From a virus, in the IMG/VR virus record IMGVR_UViG_3300011013_000097, positions 1-23,924 of that record: a DNA stretch of 23,924 nucleotides, one strand, 5' to 3'. Positions within the stretch are counted from its first letter, which is position 1, and the number at the start of each line of letters is the position of its first letter. The position numbers and the translations under genes are program-made. This document shows, piece after piece, positions 14,743 to 23,043 of this stretch. The notes under the pieces were generated by a model. That model saw only the letters and a list, made by a program, of their open reading frames with translations. It searched no databases and was not told the DNA's origin.

Positions 14743-17700
14743 ATGGCTAATAGAACAGATATGTTGGCTGCTTTGAAAACCCCTGGGTCGATAGATCTTT
14801 CTCCTGATTCTGGACACATAGATTTAAGCCCAGATGTTCCTAGCGAAAGCAAGGCCACATCGAATATTTGGGGTATAGATATAGATATTCCTGAACCTCG
14901 CCCTAAAGGGGGCGGAGGTTTTCTTGGGCCTATAGGTAAGATGATTGATATTGTTGACACGCCTCGTGCGGCGCTTGTGTCAACGGCTAAAGAAATAACT
15001 GACTTGATTCAGGGTGAAGGTTTTTCTGCTACTGATTGGTGGAACCAAACTTCTGACAATTACATGGTTGGTCAGTTCATGCAGGACGAGGGGTGGGGTA
15101 CAGGCACAGGCTGGGATTTAGCTATTGGGTTGCCTTTGGATATTGCTCTTGACCCGTTGACGTATTTGACTGGTGGCGCTGGAGCGGCTGCTCGTATAGG
15201 TACGTGGCGTAAAGCGTCTGACGCTTTGCGTAAGGCTGCTGTTACGGCTGATAAAGCTGGTGATGCGGTTAAGGCTAAGAGGTTGAATGATTCTGCGGTT
15301 AGGGTCGCTAAGAGTCGTTCAATTCTTGCAGGTGGTGATGATCTCGCTGAGATTGGTTTGAATCCTGCTGGTATGGGGTTTACTGCGTTTGGTACGGGCC
15401 GTGTTGGTCGTAAGCTTTTTGAACCTCTTGCTAATCGAGCATCTGGGGGACAATTCAGCAAGTGGGCTGATGCCAGGAGAGTCAAGCAAATACCTAAGTA
15501 TTTGTTAGACGATGCTGCCTTTGATCTTTCGAGTGCTACTAAGCAAGGTCTGAAAAACCAAGAAGCGGTTTTGACGACCATGAAGAATATGCGGGCTGGT
15601 AAGAGCTTGGGTAATGTTTCGTCGCAAGTTAAGCAAGCAGCGAAACTTGCTTCGAGTATGGCGGTTGATGTTGGTCCCCGTTTAGGCAAAGGTAGCGCCG
15701 CATTTGGGCGCACCATTGCTATGGGTCCTGGGAGGCTTTTCAATACTGCTGTCGCTAAGACTCCTTATTTGCGAAGTTTGAGTCTTGCTTTAGGTGGCGA
15801 TACTGCCAATTTGAAGATGGCTTCTAGGGGTTACGGTGTTGATGGTGCCAAGCTCACTGATGGCGATGTTTTGTTTCATATGGAAGCTTGGGACAATTTA
15901 GATATTGCGAAGAATGCTGAGAGGGCTTTTGGTATTAGTTTTGGGCAAACCGTATCCAAGTTACGCAAAAAGGTAGATAGATTAAATAGAAACTTTAGGG
16001 CTGCAAAGCTTCCTGAGCTTACTGAGGAAGAGCTTCTTCTGATAGGAGCCCAGCATCCTTGGGCTCAGATGGATGAGGCGCAGCAGGCGGCGACTGGGTT
16101 GTTGCCTGGGAGCGATAAAGCTCGGGCGCAAGAACTTGTTCAAGAATTCTGGGAAGATACTAGAAAGCAGTTCAACGAGCAGATCAAAGCGGAAGGTGGA
16201 ACCCAATATGGGACCATCGACGAAATGATCGACGAAATGTACGCTGCTCGTTATCTTGATTTAGATAATCCTGTTGCTCAGGTTGTTGGTGGCAATCGCA
16301 ATGCGTGGCAAGCTCCGCTTCCAGAGTCGGGGATGATGAAAGGTAGTCCTTTCCAGCCTCGAACTTATGTTGCTAATCCTCAGAAGGGGACAAGGCAAAC
16401 AAATATTTTCTTGGGAGAAGAACTTGTTCCTCCTGGTCAGCACCCTAAAGGTTTGAGTATTAGGGAGCAGATGGTTGAGATTGGAAAGCGGGCGCATGGT
16501 GCCGAGTTCCAAGATATGTTTAAGAAAGATTTTTGGGATGTTGTGCCTAGGTACGGTCGCGACATGGGTCGCCGTGTTCGTTTCCAGCGTTGGCATAACG
16601 AAAATGTTTCATCTGGTTTGATAAACAGAGCAACTGTTGACGGAGGTTCGGTTACTTTTAATCGTGAGCAAGCACAAAAACTTGAAAAGTTTATTGAGAA
16701 TGCTCAGAAACACCAAGCAAGAAGAGCTAGGAAATTAAATAGATCTCGACAAGATGTTGAGAAAGCTCGACAGAATGCTGTTAAGAGCCGCCCTGGGCAA
16801 GAAGAAGAATTAGTAGGATTACAAAATCTTTTAGTTCGGATGCACAATGAGGGTATGGAAATTAGCAAGATTGCTAATGGCCTTGAAGAAGCATTAGATG
16901 TTACGGATCTTTCTGATGAGGCTCGTGCCGTAATCGTTCAACTCGCTAACGGCACATTTGATGCCGCTGATGCCACGGGAGTTATTGCTGGCAGGGTTGG
17001 GCAAGAAATTATTTCTGTATTGGAGCCAGCGCAGCAACGGTTATCTATGCTGCGTAATTTCCAGCGTCAACTTCAAAGTGCTTTAGATCAGATTCAGGCT
17101 ATGGGGGCTCCTGGCGCTGCTGCTGGTGCTTCTGAAGCTCAGATTGCCCGTTTCTTAACAAAGATAGACGGGCATATCAGCAATTTGGAAGAAGTCTTTA
17201 CTGGTCTTAACCGTGGGTTATTGCGAGGTTTGGAGAACGGCGAAGAAGTCGTCGTTATGAAACAGGTTGTCAAATTAACTGACGATATCAATAACCCTAA
17301 GTACCCCATTTCGTATACGACGAAAAGGCTTGAAGGTCCTGCTCCTATTCAGCGTGAAGTAAGACGTATGTCGCCTGAGCGTGCTGAAAGTTTGCGTGAC
17401 GTTCGCACGCCTAAGCAACCAGACCAAGCTATGAAACAGCGACGTGAGGCTGGCAGGTTTGCTTCTGGTCAAGAACCAGATTTACGTCCAGAGTTTGCTT
17501 CTGGGACTATTGAGACTCCGCCGTTGACTAGGCATACTGTTCAGACTCCTACTGAAACATTTCATGTTGACCGCTACATTTCTCCTACTGCTGGAGATTT
17601 GGGTTGGCAGATAACTGGTGAGGGTTTGGAAGCTGGGCATCCTCTTGTTGGCGGCACGAAGGTTTATGCCAGTTTGGGTGAGGCTTTAGACGAGGTGTAC

Positions 17701-20349
17701 TCTTCGCTTGGCTATACAAAGGTGCAGGATAGATTGCCAGACGGGACGTTTGGTGGGAAATATTTTGTGCGTGAGGTGACTGTTCCTAAGGATTCTCCTT
17801 TATGGAGAACCCAATCTGGTAAGTCTTGGTCAGAGCGTATGGAGAAGATGGGTCAGCTTTCTAATCAGCTTGATGCTGAAGCTGTGATTGCTGGTAAGTC
17901 TATTGAAGATGCGGAAGATTACATTCGGGGGCTTGCCCGAGAGTTAGATGGATCTGATGCTGTTATTGGTTTGCAAGATGAGATTGCTCGTTTGCGTGCG
18001 TTTAATGAAGCACAACAAGGATCGAGGCATTGGTTTTATGAGCTTGTGGAGCAGGCCCCTGTTAGGGAAGCTGGCGAGGCTAGTGTTTGGCCTCCTCGCT
18101 CTAGGGCTGTTTGGCGTAATGCTGATGGTTCTGAGAGAACGATTTATGAAGTTGGGCAGGAGTTGGGCCTTGATGATGCGACGATAGCTAAACGCTACGT
18201 CGATCAGCACAGTCGGGTTGTTAAGACTCGTGGTCCTAAGAAAGCTCAGTCGAAGAAAACGGTTAGGGCTCAGAAGAAGGGGCGGCAAGAAGCGTTTGAG
18301 GACGCTGGTGCTCCTCAAACTCGTTTGGTTCCTCGTGAGTTCAGTGACGATCTCACCAGAATTGCCAAGAACTTAGAAGATGATATGCCGTGGCGACAGT
18401 TCGACACGGAACGAAATGGTTTCTTCCAAAGCCGAAACAGAACTGTTCCTCATATTGTTACTGATGTTGAAGAGAAGATGGCTTATCTTCAGAAAACCTA
18501 TAACAGGGTCCAACAAAAAATTAATGAGGCTGCTGATAGGGCAGGGGTTGTTAAAGACAAGATCAATGCGGCTGAAGCTCGTGTTGCTGCTAAAGAAGCA
18601 AACCTTGAGGATGTTCGTTCAGAGATTTGGATTGAGCGGCAAGCGCAAGCAGCGGAGCAACTCCAGATCCAAGCAGAAATTCAGAATTTGAAAACTTCTG
18701 GAAGTGTTGATGATTGGCTGAAAACTGCTGACAATAATGATGAAGCCATGATGTATGTGATGAAGAATCGTGGCTTGTATACCGCATTTTTGGATGCGTA
18801 TGGTGAAGCGCAAACTAACTTTATGCAGTCCTTCAGGAATCTTGATAAACGATTTGTGCCTGGTGGTACTGCTAGTGCTGGTGGGAACTATGCGGTTGGT
18901 GGTTTAAGCGAATCTGCTATGCACACTTTTGAAGAAGCTATTACTGCTGGCGCTAAACTTGCGGATTACAAAGAAGTTAAGAAGTTTGTTCAACAGTATC
19001 GAACGATAGCTAACTGGTGGAAAGCGCAAGCTGTGAGTACTCCAGGTTTCATTCTTCGTAACCTTATGGGCGGTTTGTGGATTAACTCTGCTATTGCTGG
19101 TGTGGAGATGGGTACCCATAGCAAGGTTATTGCTATGGCTAAGGCTGCTGCTTTAGAAGGTAACGGCAACGTCATTGATGGTGCTCGGCTTTTGTCTCAG
19201 GGAGATGGTGCAAAACTTTCTGGTGTTGCTGGTCTTGGTGGTATGCGTCGCGCTAGCGCTTATGACTTTGAAGTGTTTACTGAGCTTCTGGAAAGCGGTG
19301 CTGTTGGTACTGGTCAGGCGTGGTCTGAAGTTGCGACTGCTGTTTCACCTACTGCTACTGCGCCATTTGCTCGGGAAATTAACAGATTTGGTCGTGTTAA
19401 GTCTGGTGCGAGAATGGCTATGGCTGATGAAAGCACCACTTGGAATCCATTTAGCGCAGATTTCAAAGGTTACGTTGGTGTTAGAGGCCAGAACGAACGT
19501 GCAGAATTTGTTTTGCGTGCCGCTTTGGGCTTTGACACAATCAAGAAGGGCGGCAATTCTATTGATGCGGTGAGGAATATCAACAAGTATCACTTCGATT
19601 ATTCTGATCTGACTGATGTGGAACGTAGCATTAAAGATGTGATTCCTTTCTACACTTGGCAAAAGAATGTGGTTCCAGTGTTGTTGGAGTCAATGGGGAA
19701 ACGTCCTCAGGCTTGGTCGAATCTTCTTCGCACCAAGAAAGAGTTGGAGCTTCATTCTCCTCAGGAAGGTCTCGTGCCTGATTACTTTGGTGAGAACATG
19801 GGTATCAGGTTGCCGTTTAAGATTCCTGGGATTCGTGGGGGGCGTGTGTACGCTATGCCAGATCTTCCTTTCAGGAATCTGGCTACTTTTGCGAAGGAAC
19901 CGACTTCTCCGATTCGTGTGCCTTTAGAGTCTGCGTTTCCTTGGATTAAGATGCCTGTTGAGATTTGGGCTAAGAAGCAGTCGTTTGCTGATATTCCGTT
20001 TAGCGGAAGATATCAGCAGGTTCCGAGTTGGGGTAAGATTCCTGGGTTGATGCCTATCCTTAGTGCTATGGGTAAGGCTAAGAAGTCCAGTGATGGAACG
20101 TGGGTGATGCGTGACAACGATATTTATGCTGTGGATCAGTTCTCTCCTGTGTTGGGTCGTATGCGGAGGATGTTGCCTAATGAAAGCGCTAAGCAAAGAC
20201 GTTTAGCGCAGACTTGGATATCAACAATCTTTGGTGGGGGTTTCCGTGTTAATGATCCTTGGGAAAAGAACTCTCAACTTATCAGGGATAACACGAGTTT
20301 CGCTAATGAGTGGCGTGATATTCTTGATATAGATACAAGGCGGGTATGA
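14743..20349 (+). CDS. Very large internal virion / ejection-type protein, 1868 aa
   Basis: The largest gene of the window; the ATG at 14743 follows AGGAAG. In order: residues 1-60 are flexible with repeated IDLSPD; about 120-155 is an Ala/Gly-rich hydrophobic stretch (DLAIGLPLDIALDPLTYLTG); about 635-715 and 1240-1320 are long charged coiled coils; about 1159-1190 is Lys/Arg-rich; about 1423-1457 is hydrophobic (VSTPGFILRNLMGGLWINSA). The block near 1615-1650, YHFDYSDLTDVERSIKDVIP followed by FYTWQKN, recurs in large phage virion proteins thought to be ejected with the DNA. No lysozyme or transglycosylase active site was recognised. The likely role is an inner-core or ejection protein that spans the cell envelope at infection. 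A tape-measure or polyvalent-type protein is the alternative. The frame is intact. Confidence 0.72.
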   Translation: MANRTDMLAALKTPGSIDLSPDSGHIDLSPDVPSESKATSNIWGIDIDIPEPRPKGGGGFLGPIGKMIDIVDTPRAALVSTAKEITDLIQGEGFSATDWWNQTSDNYMVGQFMQDEGWGTGTGWDLAIGLPLDIALDPLTYLTGGAGAAARIGTWRKASDALRKAAVTADKAGDAVKAKRLNDSAVRVAKSRSILAGGDDLAEIGLNPAGMGFTAFGTGRVGRKLFEPLANRASGGQFSKWADARRVKQIPKYLLDDAAFDLSSATKQGLKNQEAVLTTMKNMRAGKSLGNVSSQVKQAAKLASSMAVDVGPRLGKGSAAFGRTIAMGPGRLFNTAVAKTPYLRSLSLALGGDTANLKMASRGYGVDGAKLTDGDVLFHMEAWDNLDIAKNAERAFGISFGQTVSKLRKKVDRLNRNFRAAKLPELTEEELLLIGAQHPWAQMDEAQQAATGLLPGSDKARAQELVQEFWEDTRKQFNEQIKAEGGTQYGTIDEMIDEMYAARYLDLDNPVAQVVGGNRNAWQAPLPESGMMKGSPFQPRTYVANPQKGTRQTNIFLGEELVPPGQHPKGLSIREQMVEIGKRAHGAEFQDMFKKDFWDVVPRYGRDMGRRVRFQRWHNENVSSGLINRATVDGGSVTFNREQAQKLEKFIENAQKHQARRARKLNRSRQDVEKARQNAVKSRPGQEEELVGLQNLLVRMHNEGMEISKIANGLEEALDVTDLSDEARAVIVQLANGTFDAADATGVIAGRVGQEIISVLEPAQQRLSMLRNFQRQLQSALDQIQAMGAPGAAAGASEAQIARFLTKIDGHISNLEEVFTGLNRGLLRGLENGEEVVVMKQVVKLTDDINNPKYPISYTTKRLEGPAPIQREVRRMSPERAESLRDVRTPKQPDQAMKQRREAGRFASGQEPDLRPEFASGTIETPPLTRHTVQTPTETFHVDRYISPTAGDLGWQITGEGLEAGHPLVGGTKVYASLGEALDEVYSSLGYTKVQDRLPDGTFGGKYFVREVTVPKDSPLWRTQSGKSWSERMEKMGQLSNQLDAEAVIAGKSIEDAEDYIRGLARELDGSDAVIGLQDEIARLRAFNEAQQGSRHWFYELVEQAPVREAGEASVWPPRSRAVWRNADGSERTIYEVGQELGLDDATIAKRYVDQHSRVVKTRGPKKAQSKKTVRAQKKGRQEAFEDAGAPQTRLVPREFSDDLTRIAKNLEDDMPWRQFDTERNGFFQSRNRTVPHIVTDVEEKMAYLQKTYNRVQQKINEAADRAGVVKDKINAAEARVAAKEANLEDVRSEIWIERQAQAAEQLQIQAEIQNLKTSGSVDDWLKTADNNDEAMMYVMKNRGLYTAFLDAYGEAQTNFMQSFRNLDKRFVPGGTASAGGNYAVGGLSESAMHTFEEAITAGAKLADYKEVKKFVQQYRTIANWWKAQAVSTPGFILRNLMGGLWINSAIAGVEMGTHSKVIAMAKAAALEGNGNVIDGARLLSQGDGAKLSGVAGLGGMRRASAYDFEVFTELLESGAVGTGQAWSEVATAVSPTATAPFAREINRFGRVKSGARMAMADESTTWNPFSADFKGYVGVRGQNERAEFVLRAALGFDTIKKGGNSIDAVRNINKYHFDYSDLTDVERSIKDVIPFYTWQKNVVPVLLESMGKRPQAWSNLLRTKKELELHSPQEGLVPDYFGENMGIRLPFKIPGIRGGRVYAMPDLPFRNLATFAKEPTSPIRVPLESAFPWIKMPVEIWAKKQSFADIPFSGRYQQVPSWGKIPGLMPILSAMGKAKKSSDGTWVMRDNDIYAVDQFSPVLGRMRRMLPNESAKQRRLAQTWISTIFGGGFRVNDPWEKNSQLIRDNTSFANEWRDILDIDTRRV

Positions 20350-20350
20350 C

Positions 20351-21118
20351 GTGGCCCTCACGATTATTTCTCGGTCGGGCTGGGAAGCTCGACCTCCTAA
20401 GAAACCTTTTACGAAGCTAAAGCGGTGGCGTATTAAGGGCGTTGTTTTGCATCATAGCGGTGTGAAGAATGGTCCTTCTGGTGTGTCTGCGGTGAAGCAG
20501 TATGAACGATTCCATATGGATTCTCGGGGCTGGAATGCTATTGCATATAACTGGCTTGTAGACGAGAAGGGTGTTGTTTATGAGGGTAGAGGTCCTGGTA
20601 TTCAGTCTGGTGCTACTAAGGGTTGGAATAGTCGTACTGAGTCGATTTGTTATACGGGCTGGGGTGCGGCAAAGGTTCCGAATGAAGCTTTAGTTTCTAT
20701 TAAGGCTTTGGTGAACGATATTCAGGAGCGTTACGATAATGGACTTTGGGTCAAGGGACACAGAGACTTGGGTAATTCAACTTGCCCTGGTAATTGGCTT
20801 TATGACTGGCTTCGCTCAGGGATGCCCGTCGATGAAGGAGATTGGGCTCAGATCGACTGGGCGTCGATTACAGCGCATGTAGATAAGTTGAAGGGGGTAG
20901 TATCACACTCCCCCCTCTCCGTTCGCCGTAGGAGCCGTGGAGAGGCTGTCAGGGCAGTACAGCAACGATTAAGTGACTTGGGGCATGAACCTGGTGGTAT
21001 TGACGGCATTTTTGGCCGAAATACGGCCAGAGCCGTCAAAGAATTTCAAAAAAAGTTTGGATTCCTTAAAGCCGATGGGGTTGTAGGCGTACAAACTTGG
21101 GATGTTTTGTTTGCATAA
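20351..21118 (+). CDS. N-acetylmuramoyl-L-alanine amidase endolysin, PGRP type with PG-binding domain
   Basis: Endolysin that would cut the bond between MurNAc and L-Ala in peptidoglycan. The GTG at 20351 lies one base after the previous stop. Residues 1-160 form an amidase_2/PGRP domain: ISRSGWEARPPKK, VVLHHSG with zinc ligand H34, AYNWLVDEKG with Y66 aligned to the T7 lysozyme active-site Tyr, and GHRDLGNSTCPG with zinc ligands H137 and C145. The Lys that precedes the Cys in T7 lysozyme is replaced here (Ser/Thr), as in many PGRPs. After a linker (about 160-192), residues 193-255 form a peptidoglycan-binding (PG_binding_1) domain with RGEAVRAVQQRLSDLG, IDGIFGRNTARAVKEFQKKF and GVVGVQTWDVLF. 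The two-domain form suits a Gram-positive target, an inference. Confidence 0.93.
   Translation: MALTIISRSGWEARPPKKPFTKLKRWRIKGVVLHHSGVKNGPSGVSAVKQYERFHMDSRGWNAIAYNWLVDEKGVVYEGRGPGIQSGATKGWNSRTESICYTGWGAAKVPNEALVSIKALVNDIQERYDNGLWVKGHRDLGNSTCPGNWLYDWLRSGMPVDEGDWAQIDWASITAHVDKLKGVVSHSPLSVRRRSRGEAVRAVQQRLSDLGHEPGGIDGIFGRNTARAVKEFQKKFGFLKADGVVGVQTWDVLFA
20893..20914 (+). other. Hairpin at the amidase domain boundary
   Basis: GGGGG (20893-20897), a bulged T, and AGT pair with ACT (20907-20909) and CCCCC (20910-20914) around a five-base loop ATCAC. It lies in codons for the linker between the catalytic and binding domains. It may slow translation between domains or be a by-product of codon choice. 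Confidence 0.35.
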
Positions 21119-21157
21119 ATGGGCCAAAGTTGCCCTATTATAGGAAGTGAGGTAGCA

Positions 21158-21304
21158 ATGCCTAAAGAAAGTAAACAATGGAAGGATTCTTCTTCTGTTG
21201 AAAATGCCGAAGTAGTGGGAATGAAAGCTAAAGAAGCAGCTTCGTTTCTGCGTTCCACGGCACTAGGTAACCAAAATTCGGGCGGACGCCCGTTCGGGAA
21301 GTGA
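21158..21304 (+). CDS. Hypothetical small protein, 48 aa, in lysis cassette
   Basis: I choose the ATG at 21158 because TAGGAAGTGAGG lies just upstream. An earlier ATG at 21119 directly after the amidase stop would add 13 residues but lacks its own ribosome site. The product (MPKESKQWKDSSSVENAEVV..., ending GGRPFGK) is hydrophilic and basic at the end, with no membrane segment. It may be a small regulator of lysis by position only. The stop is one base before the holin ATG. Confidence 0.55.
   Translation: MPKESKQWKDSSSVENAEVVGMKAKEAASFLRSTALGNQNSGGRPFGK
21279..21292 (+). promoter_or_regulatory. Small hairpin just upstream of the holin ribosome site
   Basis: CGGGC (21279-21283) and GCCCG (21288-21292) form a 5-bp stem with a GGAC loop, ending three bases before the GGGAAG ribosome site of the holin start at 21306. 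It lies within the last codons of the preceding gene. It could limit holin translation until that gene is read through. This is a structural observation; the role is inferred. Confidence 0.3.
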
Positions 21305-21305
21305 A

Positions 21306-21500
21306 ATGACTGAAGGTTCAGCCAAGAAACCATTTGACTGGGGTGACTGGATTGAGCGCTCTGTTTGGACTGCGGTCGAAGCAGGGCTCGCCATTCTTGT
21401 TGTCACAGACGTATCAAGCATGAAAGCTGCTGCATCAGCAGCGGCAGCGGCTGGCATAGCGGCTCTGAAGTCGCTGGCCAAGCAACGTCTGGCTCGGTGA
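21306..21500 (+). CDS. Holin candidate, r1t-like, 64 aa
   Basis: Small membrane protein that would open the inner membrane to release the amidase. The ATG at 21306 follows GGGAAG. Residues 11-20 (DWGDWIERSV) form an amphipathic start. Two short hydrophobic stretches follow, about 21-36 (WTAVEAGLAILVVTDV) and 39-57 (an Ala-rich run, AAASAAAAAGIAALKSL), then a basic end KQRLAR. This layout, with an ERxVxT-like opening, is close to holins of the phage r1t type. The position after the amidase supports it. The second membrane segment is Ala-rich and marginal. The stop overlaps the next GTG by three bases. Confidence 0.7.
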   Translation: MTEGSAKKPFDWGDWIERSVWTAVEAGLAILVVTDVSSMKAAASAAAAAGIAALKSLAKQRLAR

Positions 21501-21829
21501 CATCTGTGGGGGACGATGAGGCTCTCGATGACATCTGGGCAGACTGGATGGCAGAAGAAGGTTTAGAGATCGAAGAAGAGATCGAACTAACCCTTCTGGA
21601 GACTCGCGGTACTCTCGACATGCAAGACGGCACCCATGCTCAATGGATGAATGGTGACCTAGGCGTTCTCTTTACTTTTAGTTCTGAAGAAGTCACTGAG
21701 ATACTTGACGCTTGGGATGATGCTGTTGGAGGCAACTTGATGGCCTTGACCAGTTTGATGAACTGGCTTCAAGGCTTCACGGGTTTCCTGACAACATGCG
21801 TCAACGCTAAGTCAGATTTAGAGGATTAA
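21497..21829 (+). CDS. Acidic protein of unknown function, 110 aa
   Basis: The frame is open further upstream, but the first 44 residues of that longer version lie in the shadow of the holin gene and have odd composition. The GTG at 21497, overlapping the holin TGA (GTGA), is the likely start. A second GTG at 21506 is an alternative. The product is strongly acidic with several Trp: DDEALDDIWADWMAEEGLEI at the start and FTFSSEEVTEILDAWDDAVG in the middle. No Cys pair, membrane segment or known domain is seen. It ends the plus-strand block and meets the minus-strand gene at the stop codons. Its function cannot be stated. Confidence 0.62.
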   Translation: MTSVGDDEALDDIWADWMAEEGLEIEEEIELTLLETRGTLDMQDGTHAQWMNGDLGVLFTFSSEEVTEILDAWDDAVGGNLMALTSLMNWLQGFTGFLTTCVNAKSDLED

Positions 21830-22266
21830 TCTTTGAGCTTTCTCCACACAGCTTCATGCTGAAGGAGATTACTGCGAACTTTGGCAGCAAGCTCATCTCT
21901 TCTGCGCGCCAACGTAGTTTTAGGGATGTCCAACACTCGTGCTACGAAGCGTAGGGATAACCCAACATCTACAAGCATGTGATATAGCCATTGTTCGTCG
22001 TCGCTTAGAGAATCGAAAACCTCTTCAACGGCATCTATTAAGTCCCCTTCATCTCTGTAAACGCTTTCCCAAGAGGCAGAAGGTTCCTCGAAAGGGGCGG
22101 CGCTCATAAGAGCTTCCGCCTCCGTTTCGGGAATATGGTAGAGCCGTATGGCTCTGTACCATTCTGTGTCTGTTACCACCGCTCGTGACCTTTGAGGTCT
22201 TAGCGACGGAAACTTGTAATCTTTTAACGCTTGAAAGAATGCTTCAGAATCAAATTTGTCATCCAT
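21826..22266 (-). CDS. Sigma-region-4-like HTH protein, 146 aa
   Basis: Small DNA-binding protein. The ATG is at 22264-22266 on the minus strand. Residues 76-136 resemble sigma factor region 4: a first helix (LIDAVEEVFDSLSDDEQWLY) and the helix-turn-helix VGLSLRFVARVLDIPKTTLARR at about 101-122, followed by a basic helix. No region 2 is seen, so it is not a full sigma factor. The N-terminal 70 residues are unrecognised. It may redirect the host polymerase at early or late phage promoters, or act as another kind of regulator; many phages carry such short proteins near replication genes. It overlaps the upstream gene by eight bases and is the last gene of the minus-strand operon. Confidence 0.72.
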   Translation of the reverse strand: MDDKFDSEAFFQALKDYKFPSLRPQRSRAVVTDTEWYRAIRLYHIPETEAEALMSAAPFEEPSASWESVYRDEGDLIDAVEEVFDSLSDDEQWLYHMLVDVGLSLRFVARVLDIPKTTLARRRDELAAKVRSNLLQHEAVWRKLKD

Positions 22267-22708
22267 CGTCCCAGGGCAATAGTTTTGAGCTTATAGAGAA
22301 ATAAGCTTTGCCCTCAGGAAACTTCCCCAACGGTACATCTTCTTTATTGATGATGTTTACCATTTCGCTGTATGTCAACGCAGCGAAATTCTGTCGGGTT
22401 GATGACCAAATCCAAAAGTACAAGTCCATTCCCGAGTGATCCCACCAGGACAACGCAGATATTTTTTCTAGTTTCAATTTCAGCGGCGTTTTGCCCATTC
22501 CCATCACTTCTACTAGCCGCTGAGGGTTTCCTTGTAAGTAATCAGGAGTATATCTTACTCCCAACGGCATTTTGTGTATGTGAAAAGGTGGACGGTTCAA
22601 ACCATACCTAACCCAAGAGTCGTTTCTTTCCTCAAAAGCTGTTTCAGCTTCGTCGCCCATCTTTAAGTAGCGTTCTCCATAAGGCGCTTGGTGGAATGGT
22701 TTGTTCAT
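22259..22708 (-). CDS. PD-(D/E)XK nuclease-like protein, 149 aa
   Basis: Probable member of a phage nuclease-like family. The ATG (22706-22708) has GGGAAG upstream. An early helix carries acidic residues (GDEAETAFEERNDSWVRYGL, about 18-36), then LGVRYTPDYLQG with D56 and RLVEVMGMGKTPLKLKLEK with E67. The order Glu-helix, Asp, Glu fits the PD-(D/E)XK fold. The Lys expected two residues after E67 is Met (M69), and the nearest Lys is K73, so catalysis is uncertain. It sits between a Holliday-junction resolvase and an HTH protein in a replication operon, a place where nucleases acting on branched or single-stranded DNA are common. It could instead be an inactive DNA-binding relative. Confidence 0.62.
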   Translation of the reverse strand: MNKPFHQAPYGERYLKMGDEAETAFEERNDSWVRYGLNRPPFHIHKMPLGVRYTPDYLQGNPQRLVEVMGMGKTPLKLKLEKISALSWWDHSGMDLYFWIWSSTRQNFAALTYSEMVNIINKEDVPLGKFPEGKAYFSISSKLLPWDDG

Positions 22709-23043
22709 TTTTTCTTCCCGACGATCCTCTGTATTTGAATATCGTCTTTATAGGCGATGCCATTTAAGGCATCTTCTATCGCTTTAAGGTAGTTGGTAGT
22801 ATCTCCTCGGAGTTTGCTTTCCTCTACCTCTAGCGGAGTGATGGTTATCTGAGCTTTCTCTTTGCTCAGAACCACACTCATGCTTATGGGCCCCTCAAAG
22901 AGGGGGCCTTTGTAATGTTCTTTGACTGCGTTTTCGTAGTCCCGAGTGTTTTTAGGAGTGTACGCATAACCTTTTTTAGAAAACCTAGGGCGACCCTTGA
23001 CCTTTGGTCGCACTGGAACCGTAAATTTGTAGGACTTAGGCAC
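22705..23043 (-). CDS. RusA-like Holliday junction resolvase
   Basis: Endonuclease expected to cut Holliday junctions or branched phage DNA before packaging. The start is GTG (23041-23043), giving 112 residues, close to E. coli RusA. Family marks are KFTVPVRPKVKGRPRF at the N terminus, YTPKNTRDYENAVKEHY, and the C-terminal LRGDTTNYLKAIEDALNG followed by YKDDIQIQRI. The catalytic set would be D81, K87 and D100/D101. The position of the second Asp (RusA D72) is T83. Activity may persist if another acid compensates. The stop overlaps the ATG of the next gene by four bases (ATGA), and its start overlaps the primase end by eight. Identification is strong; activity is not certain. Confidence 0.88.
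   Translation of the reverse strand: MPKSYKFTVPVRPKVKGRPRFSKKGYAYTPKNTRDYENAVKEHYKGPLFEGPISMSVVLSKEKAQITITPLEVEESKLRGDTTNYLKAIEDALNGIAYKDDIQIQRIVGKKK

Noticed and set aside
15072-15743. 223-codon minus-strand open frame within the giant gene.
   Set aside because: Composition is that of an antisense shadow of the plus-strand gene; no ribosome site or known domain.
21111-21141. TTGCAT and TATTAT as a promoter for the lysis genes.
   Set aside because: Spacing is 19 bases and the -35 match is weak; AT-rich chance matches are common.
21630-21650. Bases encoding GTHAQW in the acidic protein resemble those encoding GTHAQW in the Mtd-N-like protein at about 9078-9096.
   Set aside because: Only about six residues match, the surroundings differ, and chance or codon bias explains it.
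21840-21872. Imperfect stem (TCTCC ... CAGC ttcat GCTG ... GGAGA) as a terminator between the convergent blocks.
   Set aside because: Internal mismatches, no T-run on either strand, and it lies wholly in coding sequence of the HTH protein.
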